This document shows, in pieces, positions 45,879-54,963 of a stretch of 64,000 nt of DNA. This DNA comes from Thauera sp. K11 (GTDB lineage Bacteria; Pseudomonadota; Gammaproteobacteria; Burkholderiales; Rhodocyclaceae): contig NZ_CP023439.1 in the NCBI RefSeq assembly GCF_002354895.1, positions 3,348,001 to 3,412,000 of the forward strand, given 5' to 3'. Every line of letters begins with the position of its first letter. Position 1 is the first letter of the stretch. The notes under the pieces are model-generated. The model saw nothing but the letters and a program-made list of their open reading frames with translations, was not told the DNA's origin and made no database searches. A program made the position numbers and the translations under genes.

Positions 45879-48464
45879 ATGAAGCGCGCGCCGGCCGTCC
45901 TCGCCCTCCTCGCTGCGGTCTTCGTCGCCGCCATCCCCATCGCCGCCACGACGCAGCAGGAAGGCGCCGGCGCGACACCCGCCACCGCCCCGCCGGCGGC
46001 CGGCACACCGCCCGCGGCGAAGGTCGTCCATGAACAGGACGTGCCCTACTACGAAGCCTGCGCGCGCGAGGGGCTGAACGAGTCCGAATGCGCCGGCCGC
46101 CTGATCTGGTTCAAGGCCACCGCGGGCAACGAGCGCTTCCACACCTACGTCTTCCAGCAGCGCGTCGGCGTGCTGATCGACTGGTACCGCGTGCTGCGCG
46201 CCGACCAGCGCGGCGACCGCTTCCGCGCCTGGGGCATCATCAACGATCCGTCGTGCTGCGTGCCGGGCGCGAAGAACTGCCCGGCCAAGAGCCTGGACGA
46301 AACCTACGGCTTCGACTGGTGCCCGGGCGACGAGGAACTGCTCGGCTACGTCGGCCGCGGCGGCTATCCCGAGCCGGCCTGCGATTTCCGCGATGCGCCG
46401 CTCGCGCAAGGCGATCCGCACGGTGCCGCCGACCAGCGCCAGTCGGCTTGCGATCTGCGCTTCGGTACCTCGACCGGGGCGCTGGGCATCCGCAAGTTCC
46501 CAAACCCGCGCTTCGACAGGGCGGCCTGGATCAGGCTCAACGGCCACGCCGGCTCGTGGGAGGGCTACGGCCGGCCGATCGCCGCCGCGGGCGGTGGCGG
46601 CGAGGCGGCGCGCTCGCACCTGCAGGACGGCGCGGTCGAACCGCCCTTCCTGATCGGCACGTCCTGCGGTTCCTGTCACATCGCCTTCGATCCGCTGAAT
46701 CCGCCCGCCGATCCGGCGAACCCGAAGTGGGACAACATCAAGGGACTGGTCGGCAACCAGTACAGCCGCATCTCCGAGATCATGGTGTCGGGCATGCCCG
46801 GCAACACGCTGGAATGGCAGATGTTCGCGCACGCCCGCCCGGGCACCAGCGACACCTCGGCGATACCGACCGACCAGGTGAACAACCCGGGCACCATCAA
46901 CGCGCTGATCAACATCGCCAGGCGCCCGACCTTCGCCGACGAGGCCGTCCTCAAGTGGCGCAAGGCCGCAAGCTGCAGCGACGACAAGGACGAGGCGAGC
47001 TGCTGGTGCGAGCCCGGGCGCAGCGGCAAGTGCTGGAAGAAGTCGCCCGGCAACGACACCGTGCATCACATCCTGAAGGGCGGCGAGGATTCGATCGGCG
47101 CGCTGGAGGCGATCCAGCGCGTGTATTTCAACATCGGCTCGTGCTCGGAGCAGTGCTGGGTGAACCACCTCTCCGACCTGCGCCAGCTCGATCCGCAGCA
47201 GCGCGGCTTCGGCCAGACGCCGTTCGACATCGGCCAGTGCCGGCGCGACTGCCCGCATTTCCGCGCGATCGAGGACCGGCTGGGCGACATCCTGGCCTTC
47301 TTCCTGTCGGCCGAGGCGCACGTCGCCGACCTGCGCGCCGCACGCGAGAACGTCCGGCGCGCGGCCATGCCGACGGCGACCTACACCGACCAGGACCTGA
47401 TCGCCGACCTCGAGAACGAATTCGGCGCCGGCGCGGTCGCGCGCGGCAGCGAAGTCTTCGCCGGCACCTGCGCGCGCTGCCACTCGAGCCAGCCCGAGGC
47501 GCTGGCCGGGGCGTTCGCCGCGCTGGACTTCCACAAGGCCGACCCCGCCACCGGCATGCGCGAGGACTGGATGGGCAACGACCGCGCCACGCCGGTGTCC
47601 GAAGTCGGCACCTTCCGCTGCCGCGCACTGCATTCCAACCACATGGCCGGCCACGTGTGGCAGGAATACGGCTCGGAGACGCTGCGCGCGCGGCCGCCCG
47701 ACCCCAACGTGAAGGAGCCGGGCGACGGCGGACGCGGCTACTACCGCAACGTCTCGCTGCTCAATCTGTGGGCGCACGCCCCCTTCCTGCACAACAACGC
47801 GCTCGGCCCGGAACTGTGCGGCAAGCCGAAGAACGCGGCGAACGACTTCTACGCCCAGCGGCCGCGCTATGTGGACGGCACCAGCGTCAGGCTGCTGCCT
47901 CCCGGCGAGCAGCCGGCCTGCTTCGAGTACGACCCCGGCGTGGAAGGGCGCTTCCGGCTGTACAAGGCATCGATGGAAGAGCTGCTGAACCCGGCGCAGC
48001 GCGTCCCCAAGGTCACGCTGCTCAACGAAGACGTCACGCTGCGCATCGGCCCGCGGCTGTGGGACGGCACCGAGAAGGAAAAGCTGCTGGGCTTTTCGCT
48101 CACCATCCCGCACGAGATCGAAGGCCGCGGCGTCACCGCCGGCACGCTGGGCAATTTCCAGCACAAGCAGTTCGTCGTCGACCTGGTGCGCGCCAGGACC
48201 GACGCCAAGTCGCTCGGCAACGACCTGGCGCAGCGCTTCGGCGCCGAGACCGGCGACAAGGTGCTGCAGGACCTGCAGGCGATCGCCGGCGAACTGGCCG
48301 GCAAGCCCGATGCCCTGGTCGCAGCGCTCAAGGCGCGGCCTTACCTCATCAAGCAGATCTACAGCAGTTGCACCGCCGAGATCGAAAACGAGGGCCACCG
48401 CTTCGGCGAGGACCTGCCCGAGGCCGACAAGAAGGCGCTGATCGCCTTCCTCGCCACGCTGTGA
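45879..48464 (+). CDS. Large di-haem c-type cytochrome of unknown function
   Basis: 861 residues with a signal peptide (KRAPAVLALLAAVFVAAIP, cut near AAT). Two CxxCH haem sites: CGSCH at 263-267 and CARCH at 531-535. Many extra Cys (CCVPGAKNC, CWCEPGRSGKC, CSEQC) suggest disulfides outside the cytoplasm. The C-terminal NLWAHAPFLHNNALGPELCG resembles the APYLHNGSVP segment of the two paralogues at 51.7 and 53.3 kb, so all belong to the same cytochrome c peroxidase/RoxA-like superfamily. CGGAGG precedes the start. First gene of the five-gene cluster. Function unknown; a periplasmic oxidase, peroxidase or oxygenase is possible. Confidence 0.75.
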   Translation: MKRAPAVLALLAAVFVAAIPIAATTQQEGAGATPATAPPAAGTPPAAKVVHEQDVPYYEACAREGLNESECAGRLIWFKATAGNERFHTYVFQQRVGVLIDWYRVLRADQRGDRFRAWGIINDPSCCVPGAKNCPAKSLDETYGFDWCPGDEELLGYVGRGGYPEPACDFRDAPLAQGDPHGAADQRQSACDLRFGTSTGALGIRKFPNPRFDRAAWIRLNGHAGSWEGYGRPIAAAGGGGEAARSHLQDGAVEPPFLIGTSCGSCHIAFDPLNPPADPANPKWDNIKGLVGNQYSRISEIMVSGMPGNTLEWQMFAHARPGTSDTSAIPTDQVNNPGTINALINIARRPTFADEAVLKWRKAASCSDDKDEASCWCEPGRSGKCWKKSPGNDTVHHILKGGEDSIGALEAIQRVYFNIGSCSEQCWVNHLSDLRQLDPQQRGFGQTPFDIGQCRRDCPHFRAIEDRLGDILAFFLSAEAHVADLRAARENVRRAAMPTATYTDQDLIADLENEFGAGAVARGSEVFAGTCARCHSSQPEALAGAFAALDFHKADPATGMREDWMGNDRATPVSEVGTFRCRALHSNHMAGHVWQEYGSETLRARPPDPNVKEPGDGGRGYYRNVSLLNLWAHAPFLHNNALGPELCGKPKNAANDFYAQRPRYVDGTSVRLLPPGEQPACFEYDPGVEGRFRLYKASMEELLNPAQRVPKVTLLNEDVTLRIGPRLWDGTEKEKLLGFSLTIPHEIEGRGVTAGTLGNFQHKQFVVDLVRARTDAKSLGNDLAQRFGAETGDKVLQDLQAIAGELAGKPDALVAALKARPYLIKQIYSSCTAEIENEGHRFGEDLPEADKKALIAFLATL

Positions 48465-48480
48465 TTGCCGGGGATACGCC

Positions 48481-49401
48481 ATGAAACCGATCCCGACCCT
48501 TGCACTGAGTCTGTGCGCCGCCGCCGCGCTGGCACCGTCCGGCTGCGGCTTCTTCGAAAACGCCGAGGACAAGGCCGCGCCGCCGATCTCGTTCGCGCCC
48601 TACACCGAGCACTACGCCGGCAAGCCCGATTTCGCCTACGTCGAGCACCGCTTTCCGCTGGCAACCGCCGACCTGTACAAGATCACGCCAAAGAACCTGG
48701 CCTTTCTCGACCAGGAACAGGTGGACCAGATCTACGCGCGGCTGTCCGCCGGGCCGATCCCCGACGGCCCGTTCGAGGGCGACCTGTTCTTCCCGCGCGG
48801 CGGCAGCGGCAAGCTGCGGCTGTCGGAGATCGCCGGCGGCGGCCTCAAGAGCCTGTTCGTGAACGTCGCCGGCGCCAAGCTCGACCTCATCGGCGAGACG
48901 CTGTGGAAGGGCAAGGTCTTCTATCGCGACCAGCGCCTGTTGCGCAACCGCATCGAGGATCTGTCGGCGCTGAAGAAGCTCGGCCTGGTCGAGGACAGCA
49001 CCGCCAACCCGCTGCAGAAGGTGCACGTCGGCGGCAAGGACCAGTGGCTGCTGTTCCCGGCCAAGCTGTACTGCGGCCAGAGCCTGCTCGACGGCCGGCG
49101 CGAATCCATCGTCATCGACTACGCCTTCACCGACGAACTGCCGGGCTACCGCCGCATGCCCGACATGATGGCCGGCCGCGACGGCTTCGCCATCCGCGAC
49201 GAGATCCGCATGGTGTATCCCGGCTTCTATCTCGGCCGCGCCTACATGGACCGCGTCTTCGTCGTCAATTTCGTGCTGTACAACAAGGACGTCGCCGAGC
49301 GCGCCAGGGAAGAATTCCTCAAGACCGGCCAGGTGCAGCAGGACTGCTGGGGCGGCACGCAGCAGCGCCTGGTGGTGATGGGGCAAGGGGGCACCGGGTA
49401 A
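48481..49401 (+). CDS. Putative lipoprotein of the cytochrome cluster
   Basis: 306 residues. Hydrophobic start (MKPIPTLALSLCAAAALAP) followed by SGC, a near-lipobox (Pro at -3 is not canonical). No haem motif. Recurrent basic/aromatic beta-like stretches (DLFFPRGGSGKLRLSEI, GKVFYRDQRLLRN, FYLGRAYMDRVFVVNFVLYN) but no family I recognise. It starts 16 bases after the first cytochrome and is clearly part of that unit, perhaps a membrane anchor or substrate-handling partner. Confidence 0.6.
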   Translation: MKPIPTLALSLCAAAALAPSGCGFFENAEDKAAPPISFAPYTEHYAGKPDFAYVEHRFPLATADLYKITPKNLAFLDQEQVDQIYARLSAGPIPDGPFEGDLFFPRGGSGKLRLSEIAGGGLKSLFVNVAGAKLDLIGETLWKGKVFYRDQRLLRNRIEDLSALKKLGLVEDSTANPLQKVHVGGKDQWLLFPAKLYCGQSLLDGRRESIVIDYAFTDELPGYRRMPDMMAGRDGFAIRDEIRMVYPGFYLGRAYMDRVFVVNFVLYNKDVAERAREEFLKTGQVQQDCWGGTQQRLVVMGQGGTG

Positions 49402-49473
49402 GGCTGCTGGCCGCCCGCGGGCCGCGCCCGGAAGGCGCGCACGGCCCGAGTCCCCACGCACGCGGGGGCGGAC

Positions 49474-51677
49474 ATGCTCCGATGGACATCGCTGCTTGCG
49501 GCTCTGACACTGGCCCTCGCGCCGTCGCCGGACGGCGCGAACGCCGGCGGCGCGGCGCAACCGGCCGGCGCCATCGAGCCGCCCGGGCCCGACCTGCCGC
49601 CGGCCGGGCGCTCGCTGTTCGACGAATTGTTCGGTGCCGATGCCGACGGCGCATCGCGCTTGCCGTTTCCCTTCCCCGCGCTGTTGCAGCGCATCGCGCA
49701 GCAGCTCGACGCCGGGCAACCGTCGGGAGGATTGTCGGTGGTGCTGATTCCACTGGGCCGCTCGCTGCAGCGCCATGCCGCCGGCGATGTCGACGCCTTC
49801 CGCCATCCGCGCGTGGTCGCGGCCGTCACGGGCGAGCCGCCGGCCGCCGCCCCGCCCGGCCACCCCTACCTGCGCGACCGCCTGTACGTGGCCTACCACG
49901 AAAAGGCCGCGGCCCTGGAGGTGATCAGCTACAACGAGGCCGCCGGCCGCTTCGAATTCCAGCTCGTGCGCAACTACCGCGAGGGCGCCGCACCCGAGCC
50001 CGGCTACGCCAACCGCACGCTCTGCCTTGCCTGCCATCACAACGCGGCGCCGATCTTCTCGCGCCAGTCGTGGGACGAGACCAGCGCCAGCACGCCGGTG
50101 GCCGCGCGGCTCGCCGCCACCGGCCTGCCCTACTACGGACTCGCATGGCGCCACGGCGTCGATGTGCCGGACGCGATCGACACCGCCGCCGCGCGCGCCA
50201 ACCTCCTCGGCACCGCTCAGCGCCTGTGGCGCGAAGGCTGCGCCGCGCCCGACCGCAAGGCCGCGGTCGCCTGCCGTGCCGAAGCCCTCCGCCAGGCCCT
50301 GCGCCATCGGCTGACGGACGGCCGCAGCACCACGGCGGAACGGCGCGCCCGCCGGCCCGCCCTGGTCGAACCGCTGCTTGCGAACTGGCGGCAGCGCTGG
50401 CCGGCGGGGCTGGCGATCCCGGACCCGTCGCTGCCCAACCGCCAGCCGTTCGCCGGCATCGAGGGCGGGCGGCCGCAGCCGTCCGACGACGAACTGCGCC
50501 GCTACGCCGACATCGCCGCCGCCTTCGACCCGCTCGCACTGCGCGCACCGCTCGAGACGTGGCCGGGCCGCAGCGCCGCCGACGCCGGCCGCTTCGTGGC
50601 CGCGCTGTCGATGTTCTTCTCGCGAGCGGACGTCGCCGCCATCGACCGCGCGCTGAGTGTCCTGTCCGCGTCTCCTGCCGCCGCCACCGCGCGGGCTGCG
50701 GAACGCGGGAACCCCGCCTTGGCCGCCCTGGCGGACGGTCGCATGGCGTCCATCCGCCACATCGCCCTGTCCTGCAGCGGACGGAAAACCACCGACCACG
50801 GTCGGCTCGACCTGGACTGCGCCGGCGCCGACGGCGCGCGGCTGCAGGCTCGCCTCGTGCTGAAGGCTGGCATGGCGACCGGCGGCACCGCCGACCGGCT
50901 GGTGCTGCCCGGCAACGACGCGATCGGCGCCGTCGCGCTGAAACCCGCCGCCAACCGCCGGCAGCGGGCCGGGGCGGAGACGATGCGCTTCATACCGGAC
51001 CGCGGCGGCCGCACCGTGCGCACCGCCGGCGGCGAAGCGATCCGCCGGATCGACATCCCGCGCCCGGCCGCGAACGCCGCCGCGCCAGCCACCGCCACCC
51101 TGGAACTGGTCGCCGATCTGGCGCCGCTGGATGTGGCGATCGATCGGCTCGCCCAGGCCACGCTCGCCGGCCGGAGCGACGCCCTGGACGATCTGCCGCT
51201 GCGCCGCTCGGCCTTGCTGCCCGCGCTGCTGACCGACCTCGGCACGCCGGCGCCCGCGCCGCCATCCGCAGCGCCATCCGCACCGCGGCTGGCCGATCCG
51301 CCCGCGGCGCGCGACGGCGCCTGGCCGCCCGAACTGCAGCCTTTCGCGCGCCAGTGCGGCCAGTGCCATGCCGCCGCCACGGCCTTTCCCCCGGGCTTCC
51401 TGCGCGGCGGCGACGAACAGGTGCGCGGCAGGATCGCCGCCTGTGCCGAGCGCATGCTCTTTCGCCTGGCGATGAACGCACGCCCGCCCGCCGCGCGGCC
51501 CAAGACGCCGATGCCGCCCCCGCCGCCGCCCATGCCGCGGCCTTCGCGCAATCGCCCGACTATCCGGCGATGACCGCCCTGCTCGAGGGCCTGCTGGCGC
51601 AGCGCGCGCTTGCGCCGGCCGGCGTGCTCGCCCGCCCCTACGCAACACTCGCCCCCTGCACGGCAGGCGCCGAATGA
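49474..51677 (+). CDS. Di-haem cytochrome c protein, probable one-base frameshift near the end
   Basis: As read, 699 residues ending in a Pro/Arg tail at 51573. A signal peptide (MLRWTSLLAALTLALAPSPD, cut near ANA) is followed by two haem sites, CLACH at 184-188 and CGQCH at 628-632. After MPPPP the normal-looking sequence SPDYPAMTALLEGLLAQRAL lies in another frame and runs to a stop at 51677, 22 bases before the next gene. One extra C in the C-run 51517-51521 joins the two into 734 residues. I therefore give the longer span. Other relatives unknown; it may carry electrons for the paired cytochromes. Confidence 0.65.
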
Positions 51678-51699
51678 TGCCGCGCCGAGGAGGATCGCC

Positions 51700-53301
51700 A
51701 TGACTCCGTCCCCCCGCCCCCAATCGCCGCGAGCCTCGCCGCCGGCCGCGCCGCGCAGGCGGCGCTGGCTGTCGTGGCGCCTCATCGTCTGGCTGCCGTG
51801 GATCGCGATCCTGATCGCCGCGCTGTATGCGGCCGCGCGCTTCCTGCCGGACGAAGCGGTCACCTACGACGACCCCGTCCAGCACTTCAAGTACGGCTCC
51901 ACCGGGGGCGAGCGCGAGTCGGGCTTTCCGTACTGGATCTGGCAGGCCCTGCCGCGGGTGTGCGCCGAACACCTGCCGGGCGGCGGGCGCGATGCCGACG
52001 CGGCAGCGGAGGCGGGACATGCCGCGCGCGGCACGGCGGACTACGCCGCGTTCGGCCTGATCTACGAGGAAGGCCGCGACCTGCCGATCGGCGTATCGAA
52101 GCGGCGCCACCTCGGGCTGGACCGCGTGTTCCTGAACTGCGCCGCCTGCCACACCAGCACCGTGCGCGATGCGCCGGACGCCGCGCCGCGCATCATCGCC
52201 GGCATGCCGGCGCACCGCTTCGACATCCGTGCCTTCGAGACCTTCTTCTTCAACTGCGCCGCCGGCCCCCGGTTCTCGCGCGAATTCATCGTGCCCGAGA
52301 TCGAGCGCCTCGCCGGCGGCCTGGGCCCGATCGACCGCTACCTGGTATACCCGGTGGCGATCGCCCTGATGCGCGAACGCCTGCTGATGCTGCGCGGCCG
52401 CTTCGCCTTCGTGTTCGAGCAGCCGGAATGGGGCCCGGGGCGGGTCGACACCTTCAACTCGGCCAAGGTGCTGTTCAACTTCCCGATGAAGCAGTTGCCG
52501 GCGCACGAACTGCTCGGCGCGTCGGATTTCCCCTCGATCTGGAACCAGAGAAAGCGCATGGCGCGCGACGACGGCCAGCGCATGGAACTGCACTGGGACG
52601 GCAACAACACCCATACCGAGGAACGCAACAAGAGCGCCGCGTTCGGCACCGGCACCACGCCGCCCACCATAGACCTCGCCGCGATCGGCCGCGTGGAAGG
52701 CTGGCTGCTGGATGCGGCGCCGCCGCCCTTCCCCTACCCGATCGACCACGGGCTTGCCGCGCGCGGCGCGCCGCTGTACGCCGAACGCTGCGCCGCCTGC
52801 CACGGCACCGGCGGCAGCGACTTCCGCGGCGCGAGGGTCGGCCATGTGACGCCGATCGCCGACATCGGCACCGACCGCGCGCGGCTGGATTCCTACACCC
52901 GCGACCTCGCGGTGAACCAGGCCACCCTGTACGCCGGCTATCCGCACCGCTTCCAGCATTTCCGCAAGACCCGGGGCTACGCCAACATGCCGCTCGACGG
53001 CATCTGGCTGCGCGCGCCCTACCTGCACAACGGCTCGGTGCCCACGCTGCGCGACCTGCTCGAACCCGCATCCGCACGCCCGGCGAAGTTCGCGCGCGGC
53101 AACGACATCTACGACCCGGCGCGCGTGGGCTTCGCCTGCGCCCTGCCCGCCGGCCCGGCGCAGGCCGCCGCCGCGGGCCTGTTCGCCTACGACACCACCC
53201 TCCCCGGCAACGGCAACGCCGGCCACGAAGGCCACGTCTACGGCACCGACCTGCCCGCCGCCGACAAGGATGCGCTGGTCGAATACCTGAAGACCTTCTA
53301 G
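51700..53301 (+). CDS. Membrane-anchored di-haem cytochrome, RoxA-like superfamily, paralogue 1
   Basis: 533 residues. A basic cytoplasmic start (APRRRRWLSWR) and one membrane helix (LIVWLPWIAILIAALYAA) put the rest in the periplasm. Haem sites CAACH at 147-151 and 364-368. Features shared with the next gene: GFPYWIWQALPRV, LPIGVSK, NCAACH, LRAPYLHNGSVPTLRDLL and GTDLPAADKDALVEYLKT. The pattern resembles rubber-oxygenase RoxA/RoxB and di-haem peroxidases, but the catalytic role is not established here. GAGGAGGATCGCC precedes the ATG. It lies 22 bases after the previous gene's extended stop. Confidence 0.75.
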   Translation: MTPSPRPQSPRASPPAAPRRRRWLSWRLIVWLPWIAILIAALYAAARFLPDEAVTYDDPVQHFKYGSTGGERESGFPYWIWQALPRVCAEHLPGGGRDADAAAEAGHAARGTADYAAFGLIYEEGRDLPIGVSKRRHLGLDRVFLNCAACHTSTVRDAPDAAPRIIAGMPAHRFDIRAFETFFFNCAAGPRFSREFIVPEIERLAGGLGPIDRYLVYPVAIALMRERLLMLRGRFAFVFEQPEWGPGRVDTFNSAKVLFNFPMKQLPAHELLGASDFPSIWNQRKRMARDDGQRMELHWDGNNTHTEERNKSAAFGTGTTPPTIDLAAIGRVEGWLLDAAPPPFPYPIDHGLAARGAPLYAERCAACHGTGGSDFRGARVGHVTPIADIGTDRARLDSYTRDLAVNQATLYAGYPHRFQHFRKTRGYANMPLDGIWLRAPYLHNGSVPTLRDLLEPASARPAKFARGNDIYDPARVGFACALPAGPAQAAAAGLFAYDTTLPGNGNAGHEGHVYGTDLPAADKDALVEYLKTF

Positions 53302-53318
53302 CAAGGAAGGAGATCGCC

Positions 53319-54883
53319 ATGACATCCGCCTTCCCGGACGCCGCCCCCGCTCCGCTGCGGGCCGGCCCTACCCCCGGACGCACGCCGGCGGCAGCCTTCC
53401 CCGCCGCCGCCGGAAGCGGAGCGCGCGACACAGGGCCGCCGGCTTCGGCATGGCCGCCCTCGTCGCGCTGGTGCTGGTGCTGGGCGCGGCGGGCGGCGCC
53501 TTCGCCTGGTACAAGTTCTTCCGCGAGGAGCCACAGCCGGAGTGGATCACGAACGATCCGGACATGCGCTTCAAGTACGGCTCGATCGGCGCCGAGCGCG
53601 ACGCCGGCATTCCGTACTGGATCTTCTACGTGCTGCCGCGGGTGTTCCCCGACCTGCTGCCGGGACCGGGCGGCTACGCCTCCTTCGGGGTGGTGTGGGA
53701 GGAAGGGCAGGAGTTGCCGGTGGGCTTCTCGAAAAAGGTGGCGGGCTTCCCGCGCGTGGCCAACAACTGCGCGTCCTGCCACGTCGCCAGCTACCGCACC
53801 GCGCCCGACGCGCCGCCGGTGCTGGTGCCCGCCGGGCCGAACCACACGCTGAACCTGTGGGCCTTCTTCCGCTTCCTGGTCGATTGCGCAAAGGATCCGC
53901 GCTTCAACGCCGACAACCTGATGGCGGAGATCCGCCTCGTCACCGGCATGTCCTTCGTCGACCGCATGCTCTACCGCTTCCTCATCATTCCGGTCACGAA
54001 GAAGCGCCTGCTCGAACGCGAACGCCAGTTCGCCTGGCTGTACCGCGCCGATTTCCCGCCCTGGGGCCGCGGCCGCGACGACGCGATGAACCTGACCAAG
54101 TACTTCATGATCCGCTGGCCGATGGACGACAGCCTGGGGCCGACCGACATGCCCTCGATCTGGAACCTGGGCAAGTACAAGCCCGAGCGGGGCATGCGCC
54201 TGAACTTCGCCGGCGACAGCCACGATCCGTATTCGGTGATCATCGATTCGGCGCTCGGCCTGCTCGGCGCGCCGCCCAAGGACAACGCCGAATTCCTCGG
54301 CCACGTCAAATGGATACAGGACTACGTCACCGCGAAACGCGCGCCGCCCTACCCCTTCCCGATCGACGCCGCCCAGGCCGAACGCGGCAAGGCGGTGTTC
54401 GACGCTGCCTGCGCTGCATGCCACGCCTCCGCGCGCACCGGCACCGTGGTGCCGCTGGCCGAGATCGGCACCAGCCGCGACCGCATCGACACTTGGAACG
54501 AGAAGGCCGCGCGCGAGGCGAACGAGGTCGTGCGCGACATGGGCATCGAGCGCCCGGGCCTGGTGGAGGCACCGCTCACCGGCTACGTCGCCGCCTTCCT
54601 GGACGGCATCTGGCTGCGTGCGCCCTATCTCCACAACGGCTCGGTGCCCTCGCTGCGCGACCTGCTGCTGCCGCCGGCCGAGCGCCCCGCAACGTTCTGG
54701 CGCGGCTACGACGTGTATGACCCGGCGCGGGCCGGCTTCGTCAGCAGCGGCCCCGAGGCCGAACGCGCCGGCACCCGCCACGACGTCGCAGCCAAGGGCG
54801 GCGGCAACCAGGGCCATGCCTTCGGCACCGATCTGCCGGCGGCCGACAAGGACGCACTCGTCGAATACCTGAAGACTTTGTAG
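53319..54883 (+). CDS. Membrane-anchored di-haem cytochrome, paralogue 2, with a 5' frameshift
   Basis: The intact frame runs 53450-54883 (477 residues) from MAALVALVLVLG. An ATG with AAGGAGATCGCC at 53319 lies in another frame: MTSAFPDAAPAPLRAG..., the Pro/Ala-rich start expected from paralogue 1. One extra C in CCCC (53399-53402) joins them as FPRRRRKR, a basic patch before the membrane helix, exactly as in paralogue 1. Haem sites CASCH (107-111 of the intact frame) and CAACH (321-325). Periplasmic, same family as the gene before; different in the middle region, so probably not redundant. Last gene of the cluster. Confidence 0.7.
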
Positions 54884-54963
54884 GGCCGGGGAGAAAACCC
54901 CATGGCAGCGCGCCTGCCCTGCGCGGACTGTCCGCCCTGCCGTCCCCGCCGCTGCGGCAGGCG

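Noticed and set aside
48481-49401. Haem protein like its neighbours
   Set aside because: No CxxCH motif is present in the 306 residues.
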